Shown here: piece by piece, positions 24,705-34,899 of the stretch | How the letters are laid out: the number at the start of each line of letters is the position of its first letter | How positions within the stretch are numbered: the first letter of the stretch is position 1 | Assembly: GCF_008084145.1 (NCBI RefSeq) | Contig: NZ_VSDO01000003.1 | Location: 558,001-622,000, forward strand | Direction of reading: 5' to 3' | From: Paenibacillus faecis | GTDB taxonomy: Bacteria > Bacillota > Bacilli > Paenibacillales > Paenibacillaceae | DNA length: 64,000 nt | Translations under genes and position numbers: made by a program | Notes under the pieces: generated by a model | Seen by the model: the letters and a program-made list of their open reading frames with translations, nothing else | Database searches by the model: none | What the model was told of the DNA's origin: nothing

Positions 24705-27011
24705 TTGTACAATCCCCGCAAACCCAAGCGCATCCTGATCCTGGGCATTCTTGCGGCAAGCCTGACCGCCCTGCCCTTTTCGGCGGCGGCCGCCGAAGGA
24801 ACCGCCAATCCCACTGTGGAGCTCCGAATTATGGAGACCACCGATCTGCACGTGAACATGGTCAATTATGATTATTTTGCGGATAAGCCTACGGACGAAT
24901 ACGGTTTGGCTAAGACGGCAACGTTGATCAAGCAGGCCCGCACCGAGGCCAAAAACAGTCTGCTCATCGACAACGGCGACCTGATCCAGGGCAACCCGCT
25001 GGGCGATTACGTCGCCACGGTAGAAACGTTGAAAGAAGGCGAAACGCATCCCGTCTTCAAGGCGATGAACCTGTTGGATTACGATGCCGGCAACTTGGGG
25101 AACCACGAGTTCAACTATGGTCTCGATTTTCTGGAGCAATCGCTTGAAGGCTCGGATTTCCCTTACGTGAACGCCAATGTCTACATAGACGACAAAGACG
25201 GGAACCCGGCCAACGACAAAAATGCCTTCACCCCGTACCTGATTCTGGACAAGGAAGTCACCGACAACAGCGGGGCCAAGCATAAACTCAAGGTCGGAAT
25301 CATCGGCTTCGTGCCGCCGCAAATTATGGTGTGGGACAAAGCGAAGCTCGAGGGCAAGGTCGTTGCCAAAGATATTGTGGAGACGGCGGAGAAATTCGTT
25401 CCTCAGATGAAAAAAGAGGGCGCCGACCTGATCATCGCGGTTCCGCATTCGGGCTTTGAAGACATCCCGCAAACCCCGCTAATGGAGAACTCGGTCCTCT
25501 ACCTCAGCAAGGTCAAAGATATCGACGCCATTTTATTCGGGCATGCGCACAAGGTGTTCCCGGATGCTTCCTTTGAGGGTAAGCCCGGCGTTGACCTGAC
25601 CAAGGGCACCATTAACGGCGTGCCCGCCGTGGAGCCCGGATATTGGGGAAATAACCTGGGGATTATCGACATAACCCTGGAGCAAAAAGACGGCAAGTGG
25701 ACGGTGAAAAACTCCGCCGCTGCCGTGAAACCGATCTTCGACAGCGCGAAAAAGCTCCCTTTGGTCGAGGCGGACCAAAGCATCTGGAACGCGGTGAAGA
25801 AAGAGCATGAGGCCACGCTGGAATATGTTCGGGGACCGGTCGGCAAAACGACCGCGCCGATCAACAGCTGGTTTGCCCTGATCCAGGACGATCCGTCCAT
25901 TCAAATTGTGACGAACGCGCAAAAATGGTACGTGGAGCAGCATCTGCAAGGCACCGAATACGAAGGACTTCCCGTTCTTTCCGCGGGGGCCCCGTTTAAA
26001 GCGGGCGGACGCCAAGGCCCGAACTATTACACGGATATTCCGGCCGGCAGCATCGCCATCAAGAACGTCGCCGACCTCTACCTGTACTCCAACACGGTTA
26101 ACGCCGTGCTGGTCACGGGAGCCGAGCTGAAGGAATGGCTGGAATGGTCGGCAGGACAGTTTAATCGGATCGATCCCGCCGGCACACAAGAACAGGCTTT
26201 GGTCAACTACGACTTCCCGACCTATAACTTCGATGTCATCGATGGCGTCACTTATCAGATTGATGTGACACAGCCCGCCAAATACGACGCCAAGGGCGGA
26301 CTGCTGAACGAGAAGGCCAGCCGGATCGTGAATCTGTCCTACGAGGGCAAACCGATTGATCCGGCGCAAAAATTCGTCGTGGCGAGCAACAACTACCGCG
26401 CCTCGTCCAGCAAGTTCGCCAATCCGGACGGCAAACGGATCATTCTCGCTTCGCCGGATGAAAACCGGCAGGTCGTCATCGACTATATCCGCTCGAACGG
26501 CACGATCAACCCGAGCGCCGACGGCAACTGGTCGCTGGCGCCCTTCGGCAGCGCGAACGTGACGTTCGCCACTTCGCCGGCGGCCAAAGACGCTATGGCC
26601 GGTAACGCGTCGCTCGCCGCCAAGCAGAACGAGTTGACGTACCTCGAAACGACCGAGGACGGCTACGCCAAGTTCAAGCTGAGCGTGACGGCCGACGGCA
26701 GCAAGCCGGTGGCCCAGCCGGCGTCGCCGGCGACTCCGCAGCCGAACCCGGCAGAGACGCCGGTGACGACGCCGGAGCAGCCCGCTCCGGAAGCCGCGAA
26801 AGCGGAACCGGCCGCTCCGGCGAACAACCCGGCTCCGACCCAGCCGCCGGGGGCGGCCAAAGAAACGGTCTACGTCGTTAAAAAAGGCGACAACCTGTAC
26901 CGGATCGCCCTCGACCACAACACGACGTGGCGGGAGTTGGCCAAGTACAACAAGTTGGCCAACCCGAAGCTCATCCGTGTCGGGCAGCATATCCTCATTC
27001 CGGCCAAATAA
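24705..27011 (+). CDS. Secreted 2',3'-cyclic-nucleotide phosphodiesterase/3'-nucleotidase with C-terminal LysM domain
   Basis: About 768 residues. A signal peptide (ILILGILAASLTALPFSAAAA) is followed by a calcineurin-like phosphoesterase domain: TTDLHVNM (D-x-H), IDNGDLIQGNP (GD), GNHEFNYG (GNHE), VPHSGFE and FGHAHKVFP (GHxH), all metal ligands. A 5'-nucleotidase C-terminal domain follows (about 370-620, with VLSAGAPFKAGGR). A Pro/Ala-rich linker and a LysM repeat (VYVVKKGDNLYRIALDHNTTWRELAKYN) end the protein and should hold it on peptidoglycan. It is CpdB/YfkN-like and would recycle nucleotides outside the membrane. The frame is open from ATG 24633, but AAAGGAGG at 24690-24697 stands seven bases before TTG 24705; ATG 24699 is too close to it. 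Confidence 0.92.
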   Translation: MYNPRKPKRILILGILAASLTALPFSAAAAEGTANPTVELRIMETTDLHVNMVNYDYFADKPTDEYGLAKTATLIKQARTEAKNSLLIDNGDLIQGNPLGDYVATVETLKEGETHPVFKAMNLLDYDAGNLGNHEFNYGLDFLEQSLEGSDFPYVNANVYIDDKDGNPANDKNAFTPYLILDKEVTDNSGAKHKLKVGIIGFVPPQIMVWDKAKLEGKVVAKDIVETAEKFVPQMKKEGADLIIAVPHSGFEDIPQTPLMENSVLYLSKVKDIDAILFGHAHKVFPDASFEGKPGVDLTKGTINGVPAVEPGYWGNNLGIIDITLEQKDGKWTVKNSAAAVKPIFDSAKKLPLVEADQSIWNAVKKEHEATLEYVRGPVGKTTAPINSWFALIQDDPSIQIVTNAQKWYVEQHLQGTEYEGLPVLSAGAPFKAGGRQGPNYYTDIPAGSIAIKNVADLYLYSNTVNAVLVTGAELKEWLEWSAGQFNRIDPAGTQEQALVNYDFPTYNFDVIDGVTYQIDVTQPAKYDAKGGLLNEKASRIVNLSYEGKPIDPAQKFVVASNNYRASSSKFANPDGKRIILASPDENRQVVIDYIRSNGTINPSADGNWSLAPFGSANVTFATSPAAKDAMAGNASLAAKQNELTYLETTEDGYAKFKLSVTADGSKPVAQPASPATPQPNPAETPVTTPEQPAPEAAKAEPAAPANNPAPTQPPGAAKETVYVVKKGDNLYRIALDHNTTWRELAKYNKLANPKLIRVGQHILIPAK

Positions 27012-27029
27012 CAAAGGCCGGAACTAACG

Positions 27030-27067
27030 AACCCTGGCGCAGCCAAGCAGCTGCGCCAGGGTTATTT
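27030..27067 (+). terminator. Terminator after the nucleotidase gene
   Basis: AACCCTGGCGCAGC and GCTGCGCCAGGGTT form a perfect 14-bp stem with a CAAGCA loop, followed by ATTTT. Confidence 0.93.
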
Positions 27068-27183
27068 TCGCTTGGTCCGACCTCTCCCCCAACACCTCAG
27101 GGCGTTTAAGATTCACTTAAGGTTAGCGGCGTATTTTTAGGGAACACATCACTTACATTACAACCGGGGAGGATTAAGTCCAA

Positions 27184-28092
27184 ATGATAACATCCAACGG
27201 AGCAGGCAAAGAAACCAGAAAAAAAAGCATCACGTATTTTAAATTCGGCTTGGATCTCATCATGGCGCTGACGTTTGTGCTATTTTTTAACAAGCAGGTT
27301 CTCGGGGGACTTACGTTTCATGAAATGGCGGGGATCGGTTTTGCCGCGGCCTTTCTTCTCCATATGGGACTCAATTGGAGATGGATCGTCAGGGTGACGT
27401 CGAAGTTGTTCGACCGCAAGCTGCCGCTGAAGACCAAGTTCAGTTACTTGTTGAATCTCGTGCTGTTGTTGTCCATGACCTTTGTAATCATCTGCGGGCT
27501 TTTTATTTCCAGGGTCGTCTTTCCCGCGCTTCGCGTCGGCAACGAGCCATGGTTCAAAGTCGCGCACATGTCCGTCGCCTACTTGGTGCTGATCCTCGTC
27601 GCGGTGCATATCGGCTTGCACTGGAAATGGGTCGTGGGCGTCTTCCAGCAAATCGTCCGCTACCGTATGAAAAAGCCCTTCCCCGCCATGGCCGCAAAGC
27701 TAGCCGCGGCCGCGCTGCTGGTGTTCGGCTGCTATCAAATCTATACCTCGAACTTCGCCATGCATTTGCGGGGTGTTGCCCAGGTAGCCGGCTTCTCCAC
27801 CCCGTCGGTGCACGCGGGCGGACGGGACGGCGGACGGCCGGAAGGATTCGGGACGGCCGCTTCCATGCAAAGTAAGGGGGAACACGGCGGGTTCGACCGA
27901 GCCGGCCGCGAAGGCGGATTCGAGGGTAGAGGCGGAGGCGCCGGGCCGAACGTTTTTGGCGTCGTCGGTGAATACCTCGGTATCATGTCTGTGTTTATTA
28001 TCATCGTTTACTACCTGGATCAATGGCTTCTAAAGCGGAACGCCGCAAGGAAGAAGCAGCGCCTCCAAAAAGCGGGCCCGGCCGGTGCGTAA
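27184..28092 (+). CDS. DUF4405 (cytochrome b-like) membrane protein
   Basis: 302 residues with about five to six membrane segments. Paired His residues lie in helices (AAAFLLHMGLNW, VAHMSVAYLV, VAVHIGLHWKWV), as in DUF4405 proteins, which resemble b-type cytochrome subunits and may bind haem (family knowledge). A long loop rich in Gly, Arg and Glu (about 205-265: GGRDGGRPEGFG, EGRGGGAGPN) precedes the last helix and is probably outside the membrane. GGGGAGGATTAAG precedes the ATG. It is monocistronic. Partner proteins are not evident in the neighbourhood; redox function is inferred only. Confidence 0.85.
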   Translation: MITSNGAGKETRKKSITYFKFGLDLIMALTFVLFFNKQVLGGLTFHEMAGIGFAAAFLLHMGLNWRWIVRVTSKLFDRKLPLKTKFSYLLNLVLLLSMTFVIICGLFISRVVFPALRVGNEPWFKVAHMSVAYLVLILVAVHIGLHWKWVVGVFQQIVRYRMKKPFPAMAAKLAAAALLVFGCYQIYTSNFAMHLRGVAQVAGFSTPSVHAGGRDGGRPEGFGTAASMQSKGEHGGFDRAGREGGFEGRGGGAGPNVFGVVGEYLGIMSVFIIIVYYLDQWLLKRNAARKKQRLQKAGPAGA

Positions 28093-28161
28093 CGGATGCA
28101 GAAGAAAGTACAAGATCCATGCGCGGCCACCAGTTCATGGTCAGATCACGGATCCCCTAAC

Positions 28162-29295
28162 CTAACCCTTCAAGATCCCGCCCAGATAGCCCGACAGCGC
28201 CTCGGCGGCCTTGGCATGCGCCCGTTTCCCCGGGTGCGTGCGGGCGCCGACGGTTTCGTCTGTCGTGTCGGGCAACTGGAACACGGAAACCCGGCGGTCT
28301 CCCGTAGCCCGGATATACGCATCCACCGCCCGGTAAATGGACGGCATCAACGGAAGCCCCAGCATCCCGTAGACCCAGACGATGTGGGCGTGCTTGTTAT
28401 TTTTCCGCAGCTTTCCAAGAAAGCTCTCCACCGCCCGCTCGAAAGCGCGCAAATCCTCCTCGTTGTACGTCCCGTCCTCATTCAAACGCTGCTTATGCGC
28501 TTCTCCCGTAACCGGGTCTCCCCATGCCGGATTATTAAAGGCCCCGGCATCGTTCGTCCCCAGATTCACGACCACCGCGTCCGGCTGCCAGGACGCAAAT
28601 TCATGTTTCCGAAAAGCACCCAGCGCTTCGTTCCTGGCCCCCGTCAGAAGTCCGCAGACCTGCTCGTAGTAAGCCGGAATCACGTTTCGGGGGTTGTTGT
28701 CCCAACTGGTGAGCACGCCCCAGCCGCTCTGGGAGATCACGCGGTATTCCGCGTTCAGCGCCTCCGCGGTCATGTACGTGTAATTGTCCACGGCGCTGAA
28801 CCACATCGGAATCCAGTCCTCCTCCGTCCGGGCCCCAACCGCTCCCTCGCCGGATGTAATGCTGTCGCCGATAAACTCGATCTTGACCGGCTTGTCTTCC
28901 ACAGGCGCAAAGGTCCCGTCGAACTTCACCGCGTGAATCCGTAAAGAGCAGCCCGGGTCCCCGTTCATGGCCTGGACGTCTTTGACGACCCGGACATTTT
29001 TGACCCTGTCGGGGTTCATCCCCCTAAAAAGGCAAACCCAATATCGTCCCTTGGTCAGCATCTGCCTGCTCACAGCCGCGGAGTTGATCAGCACGGTGAT
29101 CCAGGACTCGTACTGATCATAATCCGCTTCCACCTCGATCCAAAGCTCGGACCCCTTGGCGTTGAGTTCTATGCCGCTGCCCGTCCAGAACAGTGTCAAG
29201 GGCGCAAGGTCTCCGGTGGTCCGTCCATGAACCTTCAAATGCGCGATTTCCGACAACGCGTACGGCTTCAACTTTTTCTGGTCCTGATCCTTCAA
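28162..29295 (-). CDS. SGNH/GDSL hydrolase, carbohydrate esterase family 2-like
   Basis: About 377 residues. The N-terminal 130 residues form a jelly-roll-like region (TLFWTGSGIELNAKGSELWIE). An SGNH esterase follows: block I IEFIGDSITSGEG with the nucleophile Ser, block III VVVNLGTNDAG, and the C-terminal catalytic His in ARTHPGKRAHAKAAEAL. This two-domain order is that of CE2 acetyl-xylan/glucomannan esterases. There is no signal peptide, so it may be cytoplasmic. The frame starts at ATG 29310, directly at the stop of the upstream gene (TGAATG). GGAGGAG at the beginning of that frame is better placed for TTG 29295. It is co-transcribed with the O-antigen-ligase-like gene. Confidence 0.87.
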   Translation of the reverse strand: MKDQDQKKLKPYALSEIAHLKVHGRTTGDLAPLTLFWTGSGIELNAKGSELWIEVEADYDQYESWITVLINSAAVSRQMLTKGRYWVCLFRGMNPDRVKNVRVVKDVQAMNGDPGCSLRIHAVKFDGTFAPVEDKPVKIEFIGDSITSGEGAVGARTEEDWIPMWFSAVDNYTYMTAEALNAEYRVISQSGWGVLTSWDNNPRNVIPAYYEQVCGLLTGARNEALGAFRKHEFASWQPDAVVVNLGTNDAGAFNNPAWGDPVTGEAHKQRLNEDGTYNEEDLRAFERAVESFLGKLRKNNKHAHIVWVYGMLGLPLMPSIYRAVDAYIRATGDRRVSVFQLPDTTDETVGARTHPGKRAHAKAAEALSGYLGGILKG

Positions 29296-29310
29296 ACTCG
29301 TCTCCTCCAT

Positions 29311-30738
29311 TCAAATTCTCGGAATTGATGATTTCGCTTTATCCTGCGTTTCCGCGGCCATTCGAATCGTTAAAAAGCAATACAGGAGCATACTCATAGA
29401 CGGAGCGCCTAAAATAAAGGGGTTGAATTGGGAAGCGACGATGATGGCCACCACCAGATAAAGCGCCCCGGCCGCCTCCGCCGCTTTGTTCTTGACAAAC
29501 CATACGATAAAGATGAAGAAGGCCGCCCAGCCCGCAACGCCCACTACCCCGATTTGAAGCAGCAGGGAAGGCAGCAGCATTTCATATAAATAAGGTTGCT
29601 CCATGGAGCTCCTCAACAAATTTTCCGTGTAGCTCCCATAACCGAATCCGATCCAGGGACTTTCCCGCCATTGCTCCAACAAAGCCCGGGTTTGCACCAA
29701 ACGGGTGTCATTGGCCCTTTTCGCTCCCTCCAGTTCGTCGGTAAATCGCAGTTCCTCATTGACGCCCTCCTGAATGCGGATATCCCCCTCCTTAATGGCG
29801 CTGGTACTGTTCACCGCGAAGGTGTTCTGGATTCTGGTGAATAGATAGTTGTCCAGCAGAGTGGCATTCAGGATATAGCCGCTAACCACGGCTAAACTTA
29901 GGCAGACGACCAACTTTTTATAGTGAATCCGGCCCTTCATTCGGTTGCGGAAATAAAACAGTAACAGAAATAAAAATCCGAATAACAATCCCATCCACAG
30001 CGATTTGGTCAAAGTCAGAAACAGCGCCGTGAGGCCGAGCAGATAAAATAGGCATGTCCTCGGGGTCAATTTGCTCTTATGCGTAAAATAAAAGATCATC
30101 AGCAAATACAAGGACGTTGGATAAATGATCCTGAAATAATTCATCGGATACATGACCGGCGGGCGTTCGGAATGCCCCAGCGTTAAGGAACGGAGCGTTT
30201 CGAAAAAATGAATGGCGAACGTAGCGTCGCCGTAGATTTTTTCACCCGTGTACAAAAAGATGTGCAGCAGAGCCAATCCGGCGAGACAGAACTTGATCAG
30301 GGGCTCGGCCCGATGCAATCGGATGTACCCGATTCTCATCAGAATCAGCAGCGGAAAGTACAGCAGCAGCAAGGTTGTCGATTTGACCTGTTGCACCGCC
30401 ATTTCGACGCCGTACCCGGAAAAGGCCGGAATGATAAAGACCCAAATGGCATTGAACAATAAGAATAAAGCGAGCACGAGGTCAAAAGGATTCAACATCC
30501 CCCACATCGGCGCTTCGCCGTCTCCATGGACCCAAGTTAATTTCTTTGTTGCCGCAGCATGAACGAGCATCCCGCAAAGCGCCGCGAGAAATAAAGCATA
30601 GGTCAGCACCCGGACCGGAATTTCCCCGACCAGCAGCAGTTTCCCGTTATAGCCCAAAATAAGCTCGCCGATAAATAGAGTGGTGATGACGGTTAGCAAC
30701 AACCGCGGCATTTTTTTCAATAGATGCGATCTGCCCAT
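29311..30738 (-). CDS. O-antigen ligase/polymerase-like (Wzy/WaaL type) membrane protein
   Basis: About 475 residues with around 11-12 hydrophobic segments. A long soluble loop is seen near residues 310-385, ending in the family-like block WRESPWIGFGYGSYTENLL, which is the usual WaaL/Wzy signature (W..sP..G.G.gs). Such proteins polymerise or transfer undecaprenyl-linked glycans on the outer face of the membrane. The frame opens with TTG 30756, but GGAGG at 30748-30753 (read on the minus strand) is spaced for ATG 30738. The stop codon touches the next gene, so translation is probably coupled with the esterase, which may trim acetyl groups of the same glycan (inference). Confidence 0.8.
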   Translation of the reverse strand: MGRSHLLKKMPRLLLTVITTLFIGELILGYNGKLLLVGEIPVRVLTYALFLAALCGMLVHAAATKKLTWVHGDGEAPMWGMLNPFDLVLALFLLFNAIWVFIIPAFSGYGVEMAVQQVKSTTLLLLYFPLLILMRIGYIRLHRAEPLIKFCLAGLALLHIFLYTGEKIYGDATFAIHFFETLRSLTLGHSERPPVMYPMNYFRIIYPTSLYLLMIFYFTHKSKLTPRTCLFYLLGLTALFLTLTKSLWMGLLFGFLFLLLFYFRNRMKGRIHYKKLVVCLSLAVVSGYILNATLLDNYLFTRIQNTFAVNSTSAIKEGDIRIQEGVNEELRFTDELEGAKRANDTRLVQTRALLEQWRESPWIGFGYGSYTENLLRSSMEQPYLYEMLLPSLLLQIGVVGVAGWAAFFIFIVWFVKNKAAEAAGALYLVVAIIVASQFNPFILGAPSMSMLLYCFLTIRMAAETQDKAKSSIPRI

Positions 30739-30971
30739 GGTGATCAATGCCTCCAATGTAAGTCCAAGCGGACTGATCTGAGTTGTCTGAATTGAGACCT
30801 CCCCTTATTCTAGCAATTTAGGTACCGCCGCACTATGGGGGTAAATTCCAGGAATTTAACCGATGTGGGTGAAATCCCCTTTTTTCCGAAACTCTATTCT
30901 ATACATATCCGTCTATATTAATAGACTCTCTATTTCGACGTAGTCCCACAACATAAAAAGGGGTGCACGCT

Positions 30972-31964
30972 ATGAAAAAATGGATGGCTGCGAGCGTTGT
31001 TTTGGCCCTGCTGGCTGCAGGGGGCACGAACGTTCACGCAGCGGCACAGCAGGCTTCGCCGCAACTGGTAATCAAAGGAACCCCGGTCAAGTCGGACGCG
31101 GCGCCTGTAATAAAATCGGGACGCGTGCTTGTCCCGATTCGGGTGGTGACGGAAATGCTCGGCGGGAAGGTGACCTGGAACACGCCCGAGCAGACCGTTT
31201 CCCTCCGGAAGTGGACGGACACGATTCAACTGACGCTCGACAAACAGACGGCGGTCATCAACCGCCCCGGCGAAAGCAAGCCGGAAACCCGGCAGCTTGA
31301 GGCCCCAGCCAGGCTGGTGAACGGCCGGATCTATGTACCGCTGCGGTTCGTGTCGGAAGCGTTCGGCTACCCGGTGGATTGGGACGGGACGACCGCCCGT
31401 GTAAAATCACCGCTCAGCATGAAGGAACAGGAAATCCTGGCCTCCGGTTCGCTGGAGGATGCCCGGCAGCTGGTGAAGAAACAGCTGCTGTCCGGAACGG
31501 TGCACTACAAGCATGAGGCGTTAGTTTACAGCTATGAAAGCGAGTATCGGGAGACGACCTTCCTGTTTCCGGAAGGGGAGGCGCTTCGCGGCTATATGAT
31601 CCAGGGAGACACCATCATGCGGTTTGAGTTCAAGGAAGATTTCCCCCTGGCGGTTTGGCAGGCCCGCGTCAAGGAAGGCGATAAGACGACCTCGGTCCTC
31701 CAGGGGCATTGGACAAAAGCCATAGGCGAAAATCCTTCGATCAAAAAAGCCTTCTTCACCTACACCTCCGGCGGCTGGGGAGACAGCTTCAACGAGGAGA
31801 CCGGCTGGATCGATCCGCAAGGCGAATATTCGCAGCTTGGCTACAAACGCCTGGTCGGCGGAGAGGTGGAAATGTCCCACGGGACGATCGCCTACGCGCA
31901 GACCCATGAGAAGCGGCAGGAGACCGTCAAGTTCAATAAGACGGGCGGCGCGGGCAAACCTTGA
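30972..31964 (+). CDS. Secreted protein with copper-amine-oxidase-N-type repeats
   Basis: About 330 residues. A signal peptide (KKWMAASVVLALLAAGGTNVHA) is followed by two copies of the domain misleadingly named copper amine oxidase N-terminal: VLVPIRVVTEMLGGKVTWN and IYVPLRFVSEAFGYPVDWDG, typical of Paenibacillus cell-surface proteins. The C-terminal 180 residues have no motif I know (TSVLQGHWTKAIGENPSIKKAF). ATG 30972 has AAAAGGGG ahead and is preferred to GTG 30963. It is convergent with the phosphoketolase gene. Function unknown; the repeats probably aid wall or polymer association. Confidence 0.85.
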   Translation: MKKWMAASVVLALLAAGGTNVHAAAQQASPQLVIKGTPVKSDAAPVIKSGRVLVPIRVVTEMLGGKVTWNTPEQTVSLRKWTDTIQLTLDKQTAVINRPGESKPETRQLEAPARLVNGRIYVPLRFVSEAFGYPVDWDGTTARVKSPLSMKEQEILASGSLEDARQLVKKQLLSGTVHYKHEALVYSYESEYRETTFLFPEGEALRGYMIQGDTIMRFEFKEDFPLAVWQARVKEGDKTTSVLQGHWTKAIGENPSIKKAFFTYTSGGWGDSFNEETGWIDPQGEYSQLGYKRLVGGEVEMSHGTIAYAQTHEKRQETVKFNKTGGAGKP

Positions 31965-32013
31965 CGGGAATGCGGCAAACAAGCCCGCGCGGCGCACGCT
32001 CCGCCTGCCATAT

Positions 32014-32061
32014 AAAAAGTGCCCTGTCCGATACGTTATCGGAATCGGGGCACTTTTATTT
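32014..32061. terminator. Bidirectional terminator between convergent genes
   Basis: AAAAGTGCCC pairs with GGGGCACTTTT, with an inner TCCGATACG/CGGAATCGG stem, and has A and T tracts on either side. It serves both the plus-strand gene ending at 31964 and the phosphoketolase gene. Confidence 0.88.
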
Positions 32062-32067
32062 TTCAGC

Positions 32068-34452
32068 TTACTTTAACGCCTTCCAAACCCAATTCTCCAC
32101 CTCCGGCAGATCGAAGCCTTCCTCCCGGATATACTCGTGATGTTTCTTCAGCATGGCGTCCATCTCCTCGACGATCGCGGCGTATTCGCCGGCGTCGGGC
32201 AGATTCAGCACGGCTTCCTTCACCAGGTCGAAGCGGTCCATCTGGTTCAGCACGCGCATATCGAACGGGGTTGTGATGTCGCCGTTTTCGCGGTAGCCGT
32301 GCACGTGCAGGTTATGGTTGCGGCGTTCAAAGAACAGGTCTTTGATCAAGCCTTCGTAACCGTGGAAGGCGAAGACGACCGGTTTATCCTGCGTAAAATA
32401 GCGGTCGAATTCGTCGTCGGACAAGCCGCGCGGGTCCAGCTTCCGGCTTCTGAGCTTCAGCAGGTCGACCACGTTGATGTAGCGGATTTTCAGCTCCGGC
32501 AGCTTCTCATGCAGAATCGAGATCGCCGCCAGGCTTTCGATCGTCGGCTCGGTGCCGGCGGAAGCGAAGACGATATCCGGCTCCCCGCCTTGATCCGTGC
32601 TGGCCCAGTCGATCACCTTCAAGCCTTTCCCCACCAGCTCCTGCGCCTCTTCCGCCGTAAACCATTGCGGACGCGGGTGCTTGGACGAGACGATCAGGTT
32701 GATCTTCTGGCGGTCGTTCAGCACCGTGTCGAACACGGCCAGCAACGTATTGGCGTCCGCCGGCAGATACTCCCGGATGAATTCCGGCTTCTTGTCGGCC
32801 AGATGGCCCAGCAACCCCGGATCCTGGTGCGTGTAGCCGTTATGATCCTGCTGGAACACCGTCGACGTGGCCACAACATTGAGCGAAGGAATGTCCGCGC
32901 GCCAGCCTTGATCGGTCGCCTTGCGCAGCCATTTGAAATGCTGGGTCAGCATCGAATCGACCACCCGCAGGAACGCTTCATAGCTGGCGAAGAACCCGTG
33001 GCGGCCCGTCAGGACGTAACCTTCGAGCAAGCCTTCAGCCTGATGCTCGGACAGCTGGGAATCGATAACGCGGCCGTAAGGCGCCAGGAACTCGTCGTTC
33101 GGTTCTTTGATGGCGTCCAGCCATTGGCGTTTGGTGACCTCGAACACCGGGCCCAACCGGTTGGACATCGTTTCATCGGGCCCGAAGATGCGGAAGTTCC
33201 GGTTCTCCTCGTTGATCCGCACCACTTCGGCGATGTACTTGCCCAGCACGGCCATATCCTGCGCAATTACTTTGCCCGGAACGGAGTTATCCAGCGCATA
33301 GTTGCGGAAATCCGGCAAGCGCAGGTCTTTCACGAGTTTGCCGGCATCGGTGACCGGATTTCTGCCCATCCGCCGGTCGCCCTTCGGCAGGATTTCGGCG
33401 ATCTCGGCTTTCAAGCGCCCGTTTGCGTCGAACAACTCTTCGGGACGGTAGCTGTTCATCCACTCCAGCAAAGCCGGGGCATGCTGCATGTTCTTTTGAT
33501 CCGCCGGAATCGGAACCTGGTGAGCGCGGAAGGAGTCTTCGTTCGGCACGCCTGCCCATTCCTTCGGCCCCGTCCAGCCTTTAGGGCTGCGGAACACCAG
33601 CATCGGCCAGGCCGGACGGGCGGGATCGTTGTTTTTGCGCGCATGGCTCTGAATGCTATGAATCCGCTCAATGATCGCGTCCAGCACGAGGGCCATTTCC
33701 TTATGCATCCGCGCGGGGTCTTCCCCTTCGACAAAGAAAGGCTCCCAGCCCATGCCCTTAAAATAGGCCGTAATCTCCTCTTTCGATTGACGGGAGAGAA
33801 TCGTCGGGTTGCTGATTTTGAAGCCGTTCAGATGCAGGATCGGCAGCACCGCGCCATCCGTAATCGGATTGATGAACCGGTTGGAGAACCACGAAGCGGC
33901 CAGAGGTCCGGTTTCCGCCTCGCCATCGCCCACCACGACCGCGGAAATCAAATCCGGGTTATCCAAAATCGCGCCGACGCCGTGGGAAAGCGAATACCCC
34001 AGTTCGCCGCCTTCATGGATCGATCCCGGCGTCTCCGGAGCCGCATGGGAAGCTACGCCGCCCGGGAACGAAAATTGCTTGTACAGCTTTTTCAAGCCGG
34101 GGATATCCTGCGTGATTTCGGGATAAATTTCCGTATAGCTGCCATCAAGGTACGAATTGGACACCATGACCTGGCCTCCATGGCCCGGGCCTTCGATGTA
34201 GAACATGTTGAGATCGTATTTCGTGATGATCCGGTTTAAGTGCGCGTAGATGAAGTTCTGCCCGGGGATAGTTCCCCAGTGCCCGATCGGTTTAAGCTTC
34301 ACGTCCGAAGCTTTCAACGGTTCCCTTAACAGCGGATTATCCTTCAAATACAGTTGCCCGACGGAAATAAAGTTCGCGGCGCGCCAATAAGCGTCCAGCT
34401 TCTCCAGATACGTTTTTGACGAGTAGTCCAGTTGTGCGATGGGTACTCCCAT
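32068..34452 (-). CDS. xfp: Xylulose-5-phosphate/fructose-6-phosphate phosphoketolase
   Basis: About 794 residues, the length of bacterial phosphoketolases. It is thiamine-diphosphate dependent: [18 protein letters not shown] and YIEGPGHGG near the N-terminus, then [15 protein letters not shown] and [13 protein letters not shown] (the GDG...N metal/ThDP motif), and [17 protein letters not shown]. It splits xylulose-5-phosphate (and often fructose-6-phosphate) into acetyl phosphate and a triose or tetrose phosphate in the cytoplasm. The frame opens with GTG 34461, but AGGAG at 34462-34466 (minus strand) fits ATG 34452. Upstream lies a Rex-like operator, so expression probably follows the NADH/NAD ratio. 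No ackA or pta gene is adjacent. Confidence 0.96.
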   Translation of the reverse strand: MGVPIAQLDYSSKTYLEKLDAYWRAANFISVGQLYLKDNPLLREPLKASDVKLKPIGHWGTIPGQNFIYAHLNRIITKYDLNMFYIEGPGHGGQVMVSNSYLDGSYTEIYPEITQDIPGLKKLYKQFSFPGGVASHAAPETPGSIHEGGELGYSLSHGVGAILDNPDLISAVVVGDGEAETGPLAASWFSNRFINPITDGAVLPILHLNGFKISNPTILSRQSKEEITAYFKGMGWEPFFVEGEDPARMHKEMALVLDAIIERIHSIQSHARKNNDPARPAWPMLVFRSPKGWTGPKEWAGVPNEDSFRAHQVPIPADQKNMQHAPALLEWMNSYRPEELFDANGRLKAEIAEILPKGDRRMGRNPVTDAGKLVKDLRLPDFRNYALDNSVPGKVIAQDMAVLGKYIAEVVRINEENRNFRIFGPDETMSNRLGPVFEVTKRQWLDAIKEPNDEFLAPYGRVIDSQLSEHQAEGLLEGYVLTGRHGFFASYEAFLRVVDSMLTQHFKWLRKATDQGWRADIPSLNVVATSTVFQQDHNGYTHQDPGLLGHLADKKPEFIREYLPADANTLLAVFDTVLNDRQKINLIVSSKHPRPQWFTAEEAQELVGKGLKVIDWASTDQGGEPDIVFASAGTEPTIESLAAISILHEKLPELKIRYINVVDLLKLRSRKLDPRGLSDDEFDRYFTQDKPVVFAFHGYEGLIKDLFFERRNHNLHVHGYRENGDITTPFDMRVLNQMDRFDLVKEAVLNLPDAGEYAAIVEEMDAMLKKHHEYIREEGFDLPEVENWVWKALK

Positions 34453-34483
34453 GTCATTCACTCCTATCTCTTTGTTCGTTCAT

Positions 34484-34501
34484 TTGTGAAACATTTCACC
34501 T
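34484..34501. promoter_or_regulatory. Rex-type redox operator upstream of xfp
   Basis: TTGTGAA-ACAT-TTCACCT matches the Rex consensus TTGTGAA-n4-TTCACAA at all but the last two bases. It lies 32-49 bp upstream of the xfp start codon. A further TTGTGAAAA half-site occurs near 34548. Confidence 0.6.
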
Positions 34502-34670
34502 ATGTATCTATCATAACGACTTTTTTGAAAAATGATACGGTCCAATTTTGTGAAAAGATGAACATGCTATGAATTTTGGTTGAACCAAAGCCGATCATAA
34601 CTGCCGCCCAATAGGTGGTTTGCTCTAAGGCTATAAGCCTTTATTACCGGCTCGCGTCTAAAGGCGCTAG

Positions 34671-34724
34671 CTTTCACTGCTTTCACTGCTTTCACTGCTT
34701 TCACTGCTTTCACTGCCTTCACTA
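34671..34724. repeat. 9-bp tandem repeat, six copies
   Basis: Five perfect CTTTCACTG units and one imperfect unit (CCTTCACTA) follow head to tail. This looks like a slippage-prone microsatellite; there are no spacers, so it is not CRISPR. Confidence 0.9.
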
Positions 34725-34899
34725 CGTTCAAGCTAATATGCCGCTGCCGCTTTTGCCTATCCCTGAAGGGGTTCGATTATTACTCGTACTCCGTCAGACA
34801 AACCTTGATAACATAGAATTCCTGCATATGTGCCACTAGCGTTGCGTTAACCCGAAGGGTCTAATGGCCGTAATCGCCTCCCCTAGAAGCCGGGCGGTG

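Noticed and set aside
34671-34724. Possible CRISPR-like repeat
   Set aside because: The 9-bp units are contiguous without spacers and there are no cas genes.
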